A stretch of DNA of 64,000 nt from positions 577,030-641,029 of the forward strand of contig NZ_LR792632.1 in the NCBI RefSeq assembly GCF_902827225.1. Reading direction: 5' to 3'. Within the stretch, counting starts at the first letter, position 1, and each line of letters starts with the position of its first letter. The translations under genes and the position numbers were made by a program. Below the pieces are notes generated by a model. It made no database searches and was not told the DNA's origin. It was given only the letters and a program-made list of their open reading frames with translations. This DNA comes from Methanocaldococcus lauensis (GTDB lineage: Archaea; AGJL01; Methanococci; Methanococcales; Methanocaldococcaceae). Shown here one piece after another: positions 24,500 through 36,394 of the stretch.

Positions 24500-27064
24500 A
24501 TGGAAATTAAAGTAAAACCCAAAAAAATCTTTAAAACTAAGTTATTCCAAGATGAAACTAAAAACTACTTCAATAAAGTTTTTATCAATCTATTTAAAAA
24601 ATATCGCTTAAAGCCAGCAAAAGGGGGAAAATCTTTTGAGGAAAAAGTTAAAAGTGGAGAGATTGAAGCAAAAGACCTTCCAGATATGAGTTATCCTATG
24701 CACATACTAAATGGAATAATTCCTTCTTTAAAAGTTTTAGAAAATAGATGGCTAAATAAAGGTTTAATAGATGAAAATTATGATGATAACGACATAAGAA
24801 TGCTTTTAAAGTGCCTTTTAATTGCATATACGTTCCACGATATAAATAAGTTGCATAATGAGATTGATTTAAAATCTTCAATAGAAAAATATTTTGAAGA
24901 TGATTTAAAAAATTTAAAAATTGAACTAAGTGAAGAAGAAAAAGATATTGTGAAATATCTTATATTGGCAACAGAGGAGAGGACAAGATATGTTATTCCA
25001 GATGAGAAATTACCAACATGGAGGGGGTTAAATAGATTAATAAAAGATGATTTAATTGAGATTATACACTTAGCAGATAGTATTTCCATACCAATTGAAA
25101 ACTATACTGAAATAGCAAAAATTTGGAAAAAATTGAAAGAGTATGTAGATGTAAATGTATTCTACTTTGACGACATTCCTTATGAAGTTCTATCAAGGTT
25201 TATTGTTGAGAGATTAAGAGAAAATGTAGATTGTTATGTTATATCTCCAAGAGGTTTTATTTACGAGGGTAATTTGGAAATAGATGAGAATTATTTAATA
25301 AAATCATTTGAAGAATTTTTGTATAGAAATATTGAAAAGATGGTTAAGATTGATAGGCAAAAGGCACAACTGGATATATTTAGATTTATTGAGATTTCAG
25401 AAGATAGAATATTAAGATTAATTGATTCATTAGATGACTCTATATTTTATAAAGACATATCCAAAAAGGATGAAAAGGCGAGAGACGTATTTACAAAAAA
25501 GATTGAAGATTTTAGTGAGGAGGAATTTAGAAAATTTAAACTTTTAAAATTGTTATTACAATTAACACCAACGGAAACTAATGAAAAAAGTATTAAAAAA
25601 CTAAAATCTAAGTTTGAAGAAAAATATTTTAAAATAGATAAATATTTCGATTTAGATAAGGACTTTGTTGATAGAGTTAAAAATGCAGATACTGGGTTAA
25701 AAAACTATCTAAAACTTTACATTGCTACAAAAAAAGGATTTAATGAAAAAGAGATAATATCTGACTTAATAACATTGTTAAAAACTAATTACAGTGGCTC
25801 TGAGAGAGTTGATTTAAAAGAGATTATTAATGAACTGTTAGGATACGCCCATTTAAATGGAAAGAAGATAAAAGAAATGAAATTTGAAGACATTGGTTCA
25901 AAAAAGAATATATGCTCATTATGTGGGAGAAAATCATCTATAATAGCAACAGAAAATTTATGCTTTGGATTTAAGCCGAGAGGATTTACAAATAGAACAG
26001 TAGTTTCTTTATCAAATACAAAAAAGAATATTTGCCAATTGTGTTTAACTGAGGTAACATTTAGAAAATTAATATTTGGAAAAAAAGAAAATGTTCAAGC
26101 AGTATATATAGATGCTTACGACTACTTTATTCCAATAATGGACGAAAATTTAACAAAATACATTGAAAGCGTTAGTGAGAATATAGGACTTTGGGATAAA
26201 GATGCTAAGGCATTTATAAAGGCAATTTATGGATTTAATGTAAAAGTGGAAGAGGAATTATTTCCATTCTTAATGACTTTCGTTGATATTTCCAAACAAA
26301 TTGATTTTATAAGATTTTATAGAAAAATTTTAAATTTTGTTTATGAAACTGGCTTTAAGTTTTACTTAACATATCCATTTAATCCAGATAAAGTAAAAAA
26401 AGAGACGATAATCTTTGATTATACAATAAAATCTTTCAAAAAATTAGGATGGGATAAAGTTAGACTCGATGAAATTGAAAAAATTAGAAATGAATTTGAA
26501 TTACTTTGGAAATTAGGATATGCCTTAAAAGGAGGCTCAAAATCTGATAATATAATAGTTTCGTTATTCAATGATTATGCTGACAATCCTATGGCATTTT
26601 ATTTTTATCTCTTCAAATTATCCTATCCACTATCATTTGCTGAAAAATACGACTTAAATATTATAAATCAAAGAATTGGGGTGGAAAAAATGAACATTAT
26701 TGAAAAATTGGCTGACATTGCCTCAGATATAGAGTGGGCTAAGGGTAGTGCATCCTCAAAAACCTCTATGATTAGAGAGTCATTGGAGGTGTTGAAGATC
26801 GGAGTAAAGAGGGGCTACAGAGATGAGGAAATAAAATCCTTAATGGCTGGGATGCTTTATAGGAAATATCCTTATTCAAGTAAGAAAGAAAAAATTGAGG
26901 AATTTTGTGGTGTGTTATATGACGAATTGTTTAAAGGTTTGTGGAAGGGAAAACTTCCTTCAAAAAAAGAACTTAGATATTGGATATATGCATTTGCTTA
27001 TCATTATGATCTAAAATCTAAAGAAAAAAGAAATGCAAAAACTAATCAAGAAGAAAATCAATAA
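24500..27064 (+). CDS. cas10d: Cas10d (Csc3), large subunit of type I-D effector with HD nuclease
   Basis: An 854-residue type I-D large subunit. The N-terminal HD domain shows H68, the H113-D114 pair in AYTFHDINK and H190...D193 in IIHLADS, giving the nuclease that type I-D carries on Cas10d and not on Cas3. A zinc ribbon follows at about 470-515 (ICSLCGRK and ICQLCLTE). No GGDD cyclase motif is present, so no cyclic oligoadenylate is expected from it. The C-terminal 124 residues are helical and correspond to the Cas11-like part. ATG 24500 follows AAGGTGTAATC. It starts the plus-strand cas operon. Confidence 0.93.
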   Translation: MEIKVKPKKIFKTKLFQDETKNYFNKVFINLFKKYRLKPAKGGKSFEEKVKSGEIEAKDLPDMSYPMHILNGIIPSLKVLENRWLNKGLIDENYDDNDIRMLLKCLLIAYTFHDINKLHNEIDLKSSIEKYFEDDLKNLKIELSEEEKDIVKYLILATEERTRYVIPDEKLPTWRGLNRLIKDDLIEIIHLADSISIPIENYTEIAKIWKKLKEYVDVNVFYFDDIPYEVLSRFIVERLRENVDCYVISPRGFIYEGNLEIDENYLIKSFEEFLYRNIEKMVKIDRQKAQLDIFRFIEISEDRILRLIDSLDDSIFYKDISKKDEKARDVFTKKIEDFSEEEFRKFKLLKLLLQLTPTETNEKSIKKLKSKFEEKYFKIDKYFDLDKDFVDRVKNADTGLKNYLKLYIATKKGFNEKEIISDLITLLKTNYSGSERVDLKEIINELLGYAHLNGKKIKEMKFEDIGSKKNICSLCGRKSSIIATENLCFGFKPRGFTNRTVVSLSNTKKNICQLCLTEVTFRKLIFGKKENVQAVYIDAYDYFIPIMDENLTKYIESVSENIGLWDKDAKAFIKAIYGFNVKVEEELFPFLMTFVDISKQIDFIRFYRKILNFVYETGFKFYLTYPFNPDKVKKETIIFDYTIKSFKKLGWDKVRLDEIEKIRNEFELLWKLGYALKGGSKSDNIIVSLFNDYADNPMAFYFYLFKLSYPLSFAEKYDLNIINQRIGVEKMNIIEKLADIASDIEWAKGSASSKTSMIRESLEVLKIGVKRGYRDEEIKSLMAGMLYRKYPYSSKKEKIEEFCGVLYDELFKGLWKGKLPSKKELRYWIYAFAYHYDLKSKEKRNAKTNQEENQ
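26690..27064 (+). CDS. Predicted Cas11d made from an internal start in cas10d
   Basis: In frame inside cas10d, ATG at 26690 (Met 731) is preceded by GGGGTGG and an A-run, an excellent ribosome binding site for this organism in the middle of a coding sequence. Translation from it gives a 124-residue, helix-rich, Lys-rich protein (MNIIEKLADIASDIEWAKGS...), the size and kind of a small subunit. Internal translation of cas10d to make Cas11d has been shown in other type I-D systems. No separate small-subunit gene exists in this operon, which supports the idea. Confidence 0.72.
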   Translation: MNIIEKLADIASDIEWAKGSASSKTSMIRESLEVLKIGVKRGYRDEEIKSLMAGMLYRKYPYSSKKEKIEEFCGVLYDELFKGLWKGKLPSKKELRYWIYAFAYHYDLKSKEKRNAKTNQEENQ

Positions 27065-27079
27065 AATGGGGTGATGACA

Positions 27080-28123
27080 ATGGCAAAGCAAAAGACATTA
27101 TCTGAATATGTATATAAAAAGTATCTTGATTTTGATGACAATGTTGTTAATGAGTTTAGAGAAAAACTCTACTCAATAATTCCAAAAGAGTATTTCCAAG
27201 ATAAGTATGGGAAAAGAACTCCAAATGTGATAAAGGTAGCGACAATAAGAACTACAACTGGCTATTTAATTAATCGTTCAACAGAGCCAGATGAAGTTAT
27301 AAGCACAACAATAGGAAATAAAGACGTTGTAGTAATTCCTTCAAGAAAATTAAAATCAAAAGAAAAATTGACAGGATTAATTTTGTGTAGAAAATTTAAA
27401 GTAGTTCATCCAGAGGTTGAATACAACTTTATAAAAAAATCAGAATATTTAGCAAATCCAAACTCCATAGTGTTTGGAGATAGCGTAACGCAATCAAATG
27501 AAGCCGTTGGATTACCTTCAAGAGTTATTTACGAATGGGCATATTCAATTAGGGATAAAGATGAGATAACTGAGGAACTTACTCACAATGCCTTAAGTGA
27601 AGAGGGAACAATGTGGGATAAAAATGAAGGTTCTCAAAGACAAAGTTTGTTTGAAATTCAATATGTCAAGCCAGGAGTTTATTTCCCACAGTTTATAACA
27701 TTCTATGATATAACGCCAGAAGGATTTATCCACGCTTTAATATCTCATTTAAAAACAACCAGGTATGGAGCACAATCAAATGTTATGGATGCAAATATGA
27801 AAAATGAAATTATAAGTATAGCGTTAGATACCTTTGAACCACCAGTGTCATCCTATCTAATTTCAAAGGAGTTTAATGGAGAAGTAACTTTTGAAAATGT
27901 AAAAGAGTTTGTTAAAAGGAAATTGAGGGAAAATTCGTCAATGTTAATTGAAAATGAGAAATTAGAAGAACTTTTAAAGTTAATTGATGAGTATTTAAAA
28001 GATGAAGAAAAATTAAAGCAACTTTATTTGAGGCATTTAAACGATTGTATAAATTATTTAGTTGAGTGTAAAATCATCAAAGAAAAAGATGTTAAAAAGT
28101 TATTAGAGGATATGGGTGTCTAA
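27080..28123 (+). CDS. csc2: Csc2 (Cas7d), crRNA backbone subunit
   Basis: A 347-residue type I-D Cas7-family protein, which polymerises along the crRNA spacer in Cascade. Recognisable features are the N-terminal TIRTTTGYLINRSTEPDEV region, the GLPSRVIYEWAYSIRDKDEI segment and PEGFIHALISHLKTTRYGAQ. The start is placed at ATG 27080 after GGGGTGATG; two earlier in-frame starts would lie inside that binding site. It follows cas10d by 15 bp and is followed by csc1 with the stop and start nearly touching. Confidence 0.92.
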   Translation: MAKQKTLSEYVYKKYLDFDDNVVNEFREKLYSIIPKEYFQDKYGKRTPNVIKVATIRTTTGYLINRSTEPDEVISTTIGNKDVVVIPSRKLKSKEKLTGLILCRKFKVVHPEVEYNFIKKSEYLANPNSIVFGDSVTQSNEAVGLPSRVIYEWAYSIRDKDEITEELTHNALSEEGTMWDKNEGSQRQSLFEIQYVKPGVYFPQFITFYDITPEGFIHALISHLKTTRYGAQSNVMDANMKNEIISIALDTFEPPVSSYLISKEFNGEVTFENVKEFVKRKLRENSSMLIENEKLEELLKLIDEYLKDEEKLKQLYLRHLNDCINYLVECKIIKEKDVKKLLEDMGV

Positions 28124-28124
28124 T

Positions 28125-28757
28125 ATGCTTAGGCATTATAAAATAACTCTTCTCTCTCCTTTATTTTGTTATAACAAGACAGAGGGTGGGGTTGCATCAA
28201 CAGAGCCATTTATTGGAGATATTTCTTTAGATTATGCATTAAATTTTGCATTGGCAAAGAAAAGAGAATATACTTACCAAATAAAAGATAAGCCAGATTA
28301 TGATGAGATTAAAGAGTTTGGATTTGTTTGGACTATTGGAAGACCAATATATTATGAAAAAACGCCAATATTTGCAAGAAAAACATCAGAAATATCTGAT
28401 TATATGGTCAGAAGAGATATAATTGAACAGATGGGAAAAGGGCTGTTTAAAAATTACTTCCACATTCAAGGAATAAAAGAGGGCTCAATTTTTGAAGCAT
28501 CTTTATTGACATTTGAAGATATAAAACTTCCGAAAACATTTACTTTGAGGATAGGGGTTGGTAGGGAATGTCTTTTATTATTTGAAGAAAAAAAGGAAAA
28601 ACCAGAGGAAATTTGGCTAAATCTCTACACAATTAAGAAAATATTTGGAAAAGATGTAAAATTGAGAGAATCTCAGATGATAAGATTTGTTCTTTCTCAC
28701 TATATTATTGGAACTGGGTTTAAAGTTGAAGATTTAGAACATATCTTTTCTAACTAA
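28125..28757 (+). CDS. csc1: Csc1 (Cas5d-type), crRNA 5'-handle binding subunit
   Basis: A 210-residue RAMP protein of the type I-D Cascade, equivalent to Cas5, expected to cap the 5' handle of the crRNA. The family sequence IGDISLDYALNFALA and the IGRPIYYEKTPIFARKTSE region are present. ATG 28125 is one base after the csc2 stop, with GGGTGT inside the csc2 end as binding site, so translation is coupled. Position between csc2 and cas3' is standard for I-D. Confidence 0.9.
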   Translation: MLRHYKITLLSPLFCYNKTEGGVASTEPFIGDISLDYALNFALAKKREYTYQIKDKPDYDEIKEFGFVWTIGRPIYYEKTPIFARKTSEISDYMVRRDIIEQMGKGLFKNYFHIQGIKEGSIFEASLLTFEDIKLPKTFTLRIGVGRECLLLFEEKKEKPEEIWLNLYTIKKIFGKDVKLRESQMIRFVLSHYIIGTGFKVEDLEHIFSN

Positions 28758-28775
28758 TTTTTTTAGGGGATTTTT

Positions 28776-30767
28776 ATGGAATCTTTGAAATTAAAGGTTT
28801 CAAAAAAATGTTTGCCTTTTGGAGATAAGGTTGTTAGAGGAAAACTTAGGTTGCATAAATTTCAAGAGATATTTTATTCAGATGTTTCTGAATTAAAGAA
28901 CGATGTTTATTTTATTGTTGCCCCAACTGGTGCAGGAAAGACATTTTCTTTTGCTTTTCCTATCTTATATGCAAAGGACAACAATTATTTAACTTCTAAA
29001 AGAGGGTTAATTGTAGTTCCAACAAATGCATTGGCAGAAGATATTGAGAAAACATTAAAAGAGCAAGAAATTAAGGTTGAGGTAATAACTGGAAAAACTT
29101 TAACGAAAAAGGGAAAAGAAAGAGGAGAGGAATTAATAGAAAAATTAAAAAATTGCGAAATTGCTGTAACGAATCCAGACATTCTAAATTATATGATAAA
29201 TAGTGGATACCATTTACCAAGAAAAAATGAAAAATTTAGACATTTAAAAGGATTTTCTGATTGGTTAGAGTTTTTCAATGCATTGGATTATGTTATTTTT
29301 GACGAATATCATTTGTATGACGAGGAGCAAATAGCAAATATTTTACTTTGGTTTTTAATGACAAAAGAGATATTTAAACAGATAAAATGGTTTTTTGTTT
29401 CTGCAACGCCAGAAGAGAATTTAATTGAATTCTTAAATGAAAATAATATTACTCCAGAAATTATTGAACAACCATTGAGTAATGAAGGAAGAGTTATTCA
29501 AGGAGAGATGGAAATTGAGCTTATAAAAATCTCAAGACGCATAGAAAGAAGTTTATTTGGTTATTTGGTTGAAGATGGAAGATTAAAGGAAAATATTAAA
29601 GATATTATAGAGAAAGCAATATCTAACAATGAGAAGATTTTGATTATTTTTAATTCTTTGAGAGATGCTATGAAAATGAAATATATTATTGAGAATGAGA
29701 TTGATGCAGAGGTTTGGGTCAATACAGGATTACAAACAAGAGAAAAAATCTATGAAAATTTGGATGAAATTTTAAACAAAACAGATATCATAATAACAAC
29801 ATCAAAGGCAGAAGTGGGGGTTAATTATCCGGTTTCTCTATGTTTTATGGATTCAGGGTTATATTTTAGGAATTTTATGCAAAGAATTGGAAGAGTTGGG
29901 AGGGGAATGGAGAAATGTAAAATATACTGTACAATAATAACAAAAACCTACAATAACTTAAAGAAACATTTCAATGAAATTAAAAAAGAAGAATTAGGCT
30001 ATTATGAATTTGTAAATTTGATGAAAAAGGCATTTGAGGATAGAGAATTCAAAAAAGACAAAGTTCCTAAGTTTTGTGGTGCAGTCCTTTGGAGTGTTCT
30101 TAACTCTATGAAAGAGTATAATGAAAAATTGACTTATCAAAGAAGAAAAATACTTGAAAATTTAAGGGATAAGTTTCCATATTATTGGGTTTTAAATCAT
30201 CTAAATGAAAAAATAAAGGAAATTGAAGAAGATGAAAATGAGAATATCGTTGATGAAGAAGTAAGAGAAGAATTACTAAAATGGTGGGATACTTTTAAAA
30301 ATTCTTTCAAAAGGTTTAGGGGAGATAGCGTTATTTGGAAGGTTATATATGAAGATGGAAGAGAGACAGAATATGACTTATTGTGGATTTTAGATAATGC
30401 CTTCGTTGAAGTTGATAAAGAAAATAGGACTGTTATTATTAAAGATTTTAGAGAAAAGAGAGAATGTATTGTTAGAGGAATTTTAACTTTTTCTTTGCTT
30501 GATAGGGATTTTCCTTCAACTATTGGCGGAAGTGATATAGGGGAATGGTTTAAATTTTTGTATTCTGATTATATTGGAGATTTATTTCTACAAAAATTAG
30601 AAAGTTGGAAAATTTCAAAAGGAAAATACTTTGAAGACGAAAATTTCTTTGAAGAGTTAGTTAAGGAAATTGAATCACTTTCTCCAATATACTCAAAAAA
30701 GAGAATTGAAATTTATGATTTACTCGTAGATTATGGAGGCATATCCTTAGATGATGAGATTCTTTAA
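28776..30767 (+). CDS. cas3: Cas3' helicase of type I-D (no HD domain)
   Basis: A 663-residue superfamily 2 DEAD/DEAH helicase: Walker A APTGAGKTFSF (about residue 50), DExH box IFDEYHLYD (about 172), motif III VSATPEE and motif VI QRIGRVGRG (about 365). There is no HD nuclease domain; that activity is on Cas10d, as is normal for type I-D. It would unwind target DNA for degradation. ATG 28776 follows TTAGGGGAT. It is 18 bp downstream of csc1. Confidence 0.93.
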   Translation: MESLKLKVSKKCLPFGDKVVRGKLRLHKFQEIFYSDVSELKNDVYFIVAPTGAGKTFSFAFPILYAKDNNYLTSKRGLIVVPTNALAEDIEKTLKEQEIKVEVITGKTLTKKGKERGEELIEKLKNCEIAVTNPDILNYMINSGYHLPRKNEKFRHLKGFSDWLEFFNALDYVIFDEYHLYDEEQIANILLWFLMTKEIFKQIKWFFVSATPEENLIEFLNENNITPEIIEQPLSNEGRVIQGEMEIELIKISRRIERSLFGYLVEDGRLKENIKDIIEKAISNNEKILIIFNSLRDAMKMKYIIENEIDAEVWVNTGLQTREKIYENLDEILNKTDIIITTSKAEVGVNYPVSLCFMDSGLYFRNFMQRIGRVGRGMEKCKIYCTIITKTYNNLKKHFNEIKKEELGYYEFVNLMKKAFEDREFKKDKVPKFCGAVLWSVLNSMKEYNEKLTYQRRKILENLRDKFPYYWVLNHLNEKIKEIEEDENENIVDEEVREELLKWWDTFKNSFKRFRGDSVIWKVIYEDGRETEYDLLWILDNAFVEVDKENRTVIIKDFREKRECIVRGILTFSLLDRDFPSTIGGSDIGEWFKFLYSDYIGDLFLQKLESWKISKGKYFEDENFFEELVKEIESLSPIYSKKRIEIYDLLVDYGGISLDDEIL

Positions 30768-30789
30768 AATTAATTTTTTGGTGTTTTAA

Positions 30790-32543
<1,754 letters not shown>

Positions 32544-32894
32544 TCTCCTTCGCCTTTATCCTTTTTAATGATTATAACACTTCTTTTTTCAAATATTTAA
32601 AATTATCTTATATATTTTTAATACATTTTTAAAATTTATTCATAATAATTAATACATAATTTCGAGATTTTTTCAGTTTAGGTAATAATTATTAATAAAA
32701 AATTTTAATTTTTTTATTATTTATTAAGATTTTAAAAAATTTTAATATTGTCATAATAATTTTTTAGTATTTTCGTTATTTTTTATTATCCTAACTGAAA
32801 TTTTCCTGAGGGTCATTATTACTTTTAAAAATAATATAAATATACAAACCTATGGATTTTTATGGTATTAAAAAATAAAATTAAAAATTTAAAA
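32544..32894. other. A+T-rich gap between cas2 and the distal end of array 2
   Basis: About 350 bp of mostly A/T with no coding potential that I can support. It contains the cas2 promoter on the minus strand (TATA-like TATATAAGATAATTT near 32600) and several TTATTA/AATAAT runs. CTAACTGAAATTTTCC (32783-32798) and TCAGTTTAGG (32672-32681) form an imperfect inverted repeat around the A/T core. No function assigned. Confidence 0.4.
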
Positions 32895-34368
32895 ATATCC
32901 ATCCCCTTAGGGGTCTGATTTTAAACCCATAGGGCTCCGCCCTATTGGGATACCCGGGATGCATTGCTTCGCTAACGCTCAGCAATGCCTCTTAATTTAA
33001 TGTTATTTTCCCCTTAGGGGTCTGATTTTAGACACACAAAAGATGTTAAGAGAACAAATAGAGTTATTAGATTTCCATCCCCTTAGGGGTCTGATTTTAG
33101 ACGATAATAACGGCTGGGGAGTAATAGACACTAATGAAAAATTTCCATCCCCTTAGGGGTCTGATTTTAGACTACGATTTGACAATAAAAAATAGGAGAA
33201 GAGAGAGCAACATTTCCATCCCCTTAGGGGTCTGATTTTAGACTTTTGTTTTTTCGATACTACCAATTTTAATTCTTTCAGCTTTCCATCCCCTTAGGGG
33301 TCTGATTTTAGACTGTTGTTGTGAATGTGAATGTAATTTAATTCATTATATTCAATCTATTTCCATCCCCTTAGGGGTCTGATTTTAGACGGACATTAAT
33401 TGCAGGAGCACCTGTTATTTCAACTGTATTTCCATCCCCTTAGGGGTCTGATTTTAGACATTTCGGTTGGTTGTCCTAATTGTTCTAAAACGGATTTAGA
33501 TTTCCATCCCCTTAGGGGTCTGATTTTAGACAAAAATCATCCGTTTCAGACATCCACATTTATGCGTTATTTCCATCCCCTTAGGGGTCTGATTTTAGAC
33601 GTTGAACTTTTAGAAATTTATCCATATCATTATCAATTTGTTATTTCCATCCCCTTAGGGGTCTGATTTTAGACGATGATGGGCAATGTTATATAGTCTT
33701 TACGAATTTAATTTCCATCCCCTTAGGGGTCTGATTTTAGACAATGTTCATCCTCAATGTATGTCATTAGAGAGTTCGAATTTCCATCCCCTTAGGGGTC
33801 TGATTTTAGACTGAGGAGACTAAAACATTCAAAGCTCTATGTACGTTCCAATTTCCATCCCCTTAGGGGTCTGATTTTAGACGGGTTGGGGTTTTGGGCT
33901 GGCTGGCGGGTGGGTATATTTCCATCCCCTTAGGGGTCTGATTTTAGACTTTAGAAAAAGAGACTGTTGAAGAGGAAGAAAAAAAAAATTTCCATCCCCT
34001 TAGGGGTCTGATTTTAGACAAAATATAGAAAAGTTATGCTGGAAAATTTTAACGACAATTTCCATCCCCTTAGGGGTCTGATTTTAGACCTCCAGGAAGC
34101 TCAAAAAACATCCCTCTGACAGATGCATTTCCATCCCCTTAGGGGTCTGATTTTAGACAAGAAAATTATCCCTGCAAACAGCATTATAACAATAGATATT
34201 TCCATCCCCTTAGGGGTCTGATTTTAGACGTGAAATATGATAATAGCAATATTTGGGGTGGAAAATAATTTCCATCCCCTTAGGGGTCTGATTTTAGACT
34301 TAGCTGCATACATATCACAAGCTATCAACACAAAAGATTTCCATCCCCTTAGGGGTCTGATTTTAGAC
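32895..34368 (-). CRISPR. CRISPR array 2: 19 standard repeats plus 2 variant distal repeats
   Basis: Nineteen 32-bp repeats from 33071 to 34368, the same as in array 1 except that the first plus-strand base is A instead of G in 18 of the 19 (C at 33282), so the crRNA handle reads AUGGAAAU. Spacers are 36-45 bp. Distal variants are at 32895-32926 (ends TTTTAAAC) and about 33002-33033 (5' part altered), and they bracket the 69-bp GC-rich element. The leader is at the high-coordinate end and transcription is on the minus strand, towards cas2. It lies directly beside the type I-D cas genes. Confidence 0.97.
32927..32995 (-). repeat. GC-rich hairpin element at the distal end of array 2 (copy 2 of 2)
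   Basis: Identical over 69 bp to 11389-11457 and in the same place relative to leader, repeats and direction. It starts immediately after the terminal TTTTAAAC of a repeat and ends ...GCCTCTTAA. The tract between it and the next repeat is A/T rich and differs between the copies, as do the adjoining repeats, so the element is better conserved than the repeats around it. It carries the same two hairpins described for copy 1. Confidence 0.85.
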
Positions 34369-34733
34369 AGGGCATAATTTTTTGATATTAAGGACTAAAA
34401 TTACTTTATTATGCTTCTTTGTAGGGGGGTTATAGTTCGAAGGGTCAATAACCCTTGTTATTTATATACCTCCGAACTTATATATAAACTTTTCTATTTT
34501 TATTTATTTGCTTAAAAATCCTTTAAATTTTTATTATTAACTTATTTATCTGGGAAAATTGAAGATAAAAATAAATTACCAAAATCTCCTAAAAATCTCA
34601 ATAATTTAATAAACTTAATTATTCAAATTAATCAAAATAGACGACCCTCCAAAATTTAATAAAATCCCCTAAAATTTAAAAATATTAAATTAAAATCCTC
34701 TAAATCAAAAAATAAAATTTTTTAGCGAGAGAA
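34369..34733 (-). promoter_or_regulatory. CRISPR leader of array 2
   Basis: Homologue of 12878-13242. Blocks next to the first repeat and at the far end (AGACGACCCTCCAAAATTTA through TTTTTTAGCGAGAGA) are nearly identical, and a middle block of about 75 bp has diverged. The minus-strand TATA (34478-34488) is kept. The promoter palindrome has one arm changed (GTTCGAAGG, 34435-34443, against CCTCCGAAC, 34469-34477). In the diverged block the inverted repeat is ATTTAT/ATAAAT (34544-34549 / 34571-34576), at the same offsets as AATTGT/ACAATT in leader 1. Confidence 0.87.
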
Positions 34734-34783
34734 GGAATTATATAAAGTAATTCATTCATAAAGACAAATATATATTCAAAAAT

Positions 34784-36394
34784 TTATTCCACATATCTTG
34801 CTCTCCTTTCAACATCTTTTATCAAATATAAAATAATTTCCCATCTATCATATACGCTTTTATAACCTTCTAAGAATTTATCCCAAATTTCCTGAAACTT
34901 TTCATGGTGTGTTGATAAAATTGCTTTTTTAAAGACAAGTAAATCAACTGCCTTATCTTCATCTAAATTAGAAATTTTACCTAATCCAAAGTCAATAATA
35001 TACAATATCTCTCCGTCATATAAAAAGTTAGATGTCGTTAAATCGTTATGAATTACATTATTTTTGTGTAGTTTTCCTACAATTTCTCCAATTTTATAGG
35101 CAATATTTAAATCATCTTCAATTATGTCCTTAGATAACTTTCCATCAATATAACTCATCATAATCTTTTTATTGTCTAAATCTACATCAAAAATATATGG
35201 AGAGGGAATTCCAAAATCTTTAATCATTGATAGATATTTTGCCTCCTTTGAAGTTCTCCCTTTTCTTATTTTCTCATCTAATTTTGAATCTCTATAACTT
35301 TTTCTAATCCTTTCTTTTATAATAACATCAAAATCTAAGTATTTATCTTTTTTAATATCAGCCTCAGCCCCCTTCCCAATTAAACCTTCTGGAATTTTTC
35401 TCTTTTTTCCTTTTATATCTTTTATCCAATTAACTTCAACCATATCAGCCCTATAATTCGGAATTATTTTTGTTTCCTCTAAACTCATTCTCTTTCCATT
35501 CATATACATTAATAATCCGAGCCACGCTATCATCGCTCCATTATCTCCACAGTATTGCATTTCTGGGACATAAAAATCTACCTTCTGCCCTTTACACATT
35601 TCTTTTAGCATTTCTCTCAATCTATTATTTGCCGCTACTCCTCCAACAAGTAAAACTTCTCCTTTATTTGTATGAGCCAAAGCTCTTTCAGTAATTTCAG
35701 TAAGCATTGAAAATGCATATTCCTGCAAAGAATAACAAATATCTTCCAATTTTTCTCCAGAATCATAAGCCCTCATTGCGGCAGTTAACAAACCAGAAAA
35801 TGCTATATCCATTCCTTTAACAGTATATGGTAGATCTATAAGTTTCTCTCCTTTTTTTGCTAACTCTTCAATATATGGCCCTCCAGGATGTGGTAAATTT
35901 ACATATCTCGCAAATTGATCTAAACAGTTTCCTACGGCAATATCTAAAGTTTCTCCAAAAACTCTATATCTTTTTGAAACATATGCAATAACTTGAGTAT
36001 TTCCACCACTAACATATAGTGTTAGAGGATCCTCAGCATCTGTAGTTAATTTACCAATTTCTATATGACCTATGCAGTGATTAACACCAATTATAGGTTT
36101 TTTTAAAGTTAAAGATAATGTTCTTGCAACTGTTGCAGTAACTCTTAAACTTGGTCCTAATCCAGGGCCTTGAGAGAAGGCTATTAAGTCAATATCTTTT
36201 TTATCTACAACTTCAAAAGCCTCCTCAATTAACTTTGGAAATGTTTCAGCGTGATGATCAGCCGCTTCTCTTGGATTAATTCCCTGTCTTGGAGGTTTAT
36301 ACATAATAGTTTTGTTAAATAATATTTCTCCATCAGATGTAACAATTCCCACACCTGTTTTTTCTGCAGTTCCTTCTAATCCTAAACAAATCAT
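34784..36394 (-). CDS. Kae1-Bud32 fusion, tRNA t6A synthesis (KEOPS) core
   Basis: A 536-residue two-domain protein. Residues 1 to about 325 are Kae1/TsaD, with the metal-binding [11 protein letters not shown] histidines, [10 protein letters not shown] and [14 protein letters not shown]. Residues about 335-536 are the Bud32 kinase, with [12 protein letters not shown], the catalytic loop [12 protein letters not shown] and the DFG-like IDFGLGK. Kae1 transfers the threonylcarbamoyl group to A37 of ANN-decoding tRNAs; Bud32 acts as its ATPase partner. The fusion is known from M. jannaschii. ATG 36394 follows AGGAGTGATACC. Confidence 0.95.
   Translation of the reverse strand: MICLGLEGTAEKTGVGIVTSDGEILFNKTIMYKPPRQGINPREAADHHAETFPKLIEEAFEVVDKKDIDLIAFSQGPGLGPSLRVTATVARTLSLTLKKPIIGVNHCIGHIEIGKLTTDAEDPLTLYVSGGNTQVIAYVSKRYRVFGETLDIAVGNCLDQFARYVNLPHPGGPYIEELAKKGEKLIDLPYTVKGMDIAFSGLLTAAMRAYDSGEKLEDICYSLQEYAFSMLTEITERALAHTNKGEVLLVGGVAANNRLREMLKEMCKGQKVDFYVPEMQYCGDNGAMIAWLGLLMYMNGKRMSLEETKIIPNYRADMVEVNWIKDIKGKKRKIPEGLIGKGAEADIKKDKYLDFDVIIKERIRKSYRDSKLDEKIRKGRTSKEAKYLSMIKDFGIPSPYIFDVDLDNKKIMMSYIDGKLSKDIIEDDLNIAYKIGEIVGKLHKNNVIHNDLTTSNFLYDGEILYIIDFGLGKISNLDEDKAVDLLVFKKAILSTHHEKFQEIWDKFLEGYKSVYDRWEIILYLIKDVERRARYVE

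Noticed and set aside
24500-27064. Cas10d as a type III Cas10 with cyclase activity
   Set aside because: There is no GGDD motif, and the neighbours csc2, csc1 and HD-less cas3' define type I-D.
33400-33666. Plus-strand 88-codon reading frame with repeated FHPLRGLILD
   Set aside because: The repeat peptide is just the CRISPR repeat translated; the frame spans several repeats and spacers of array 2.
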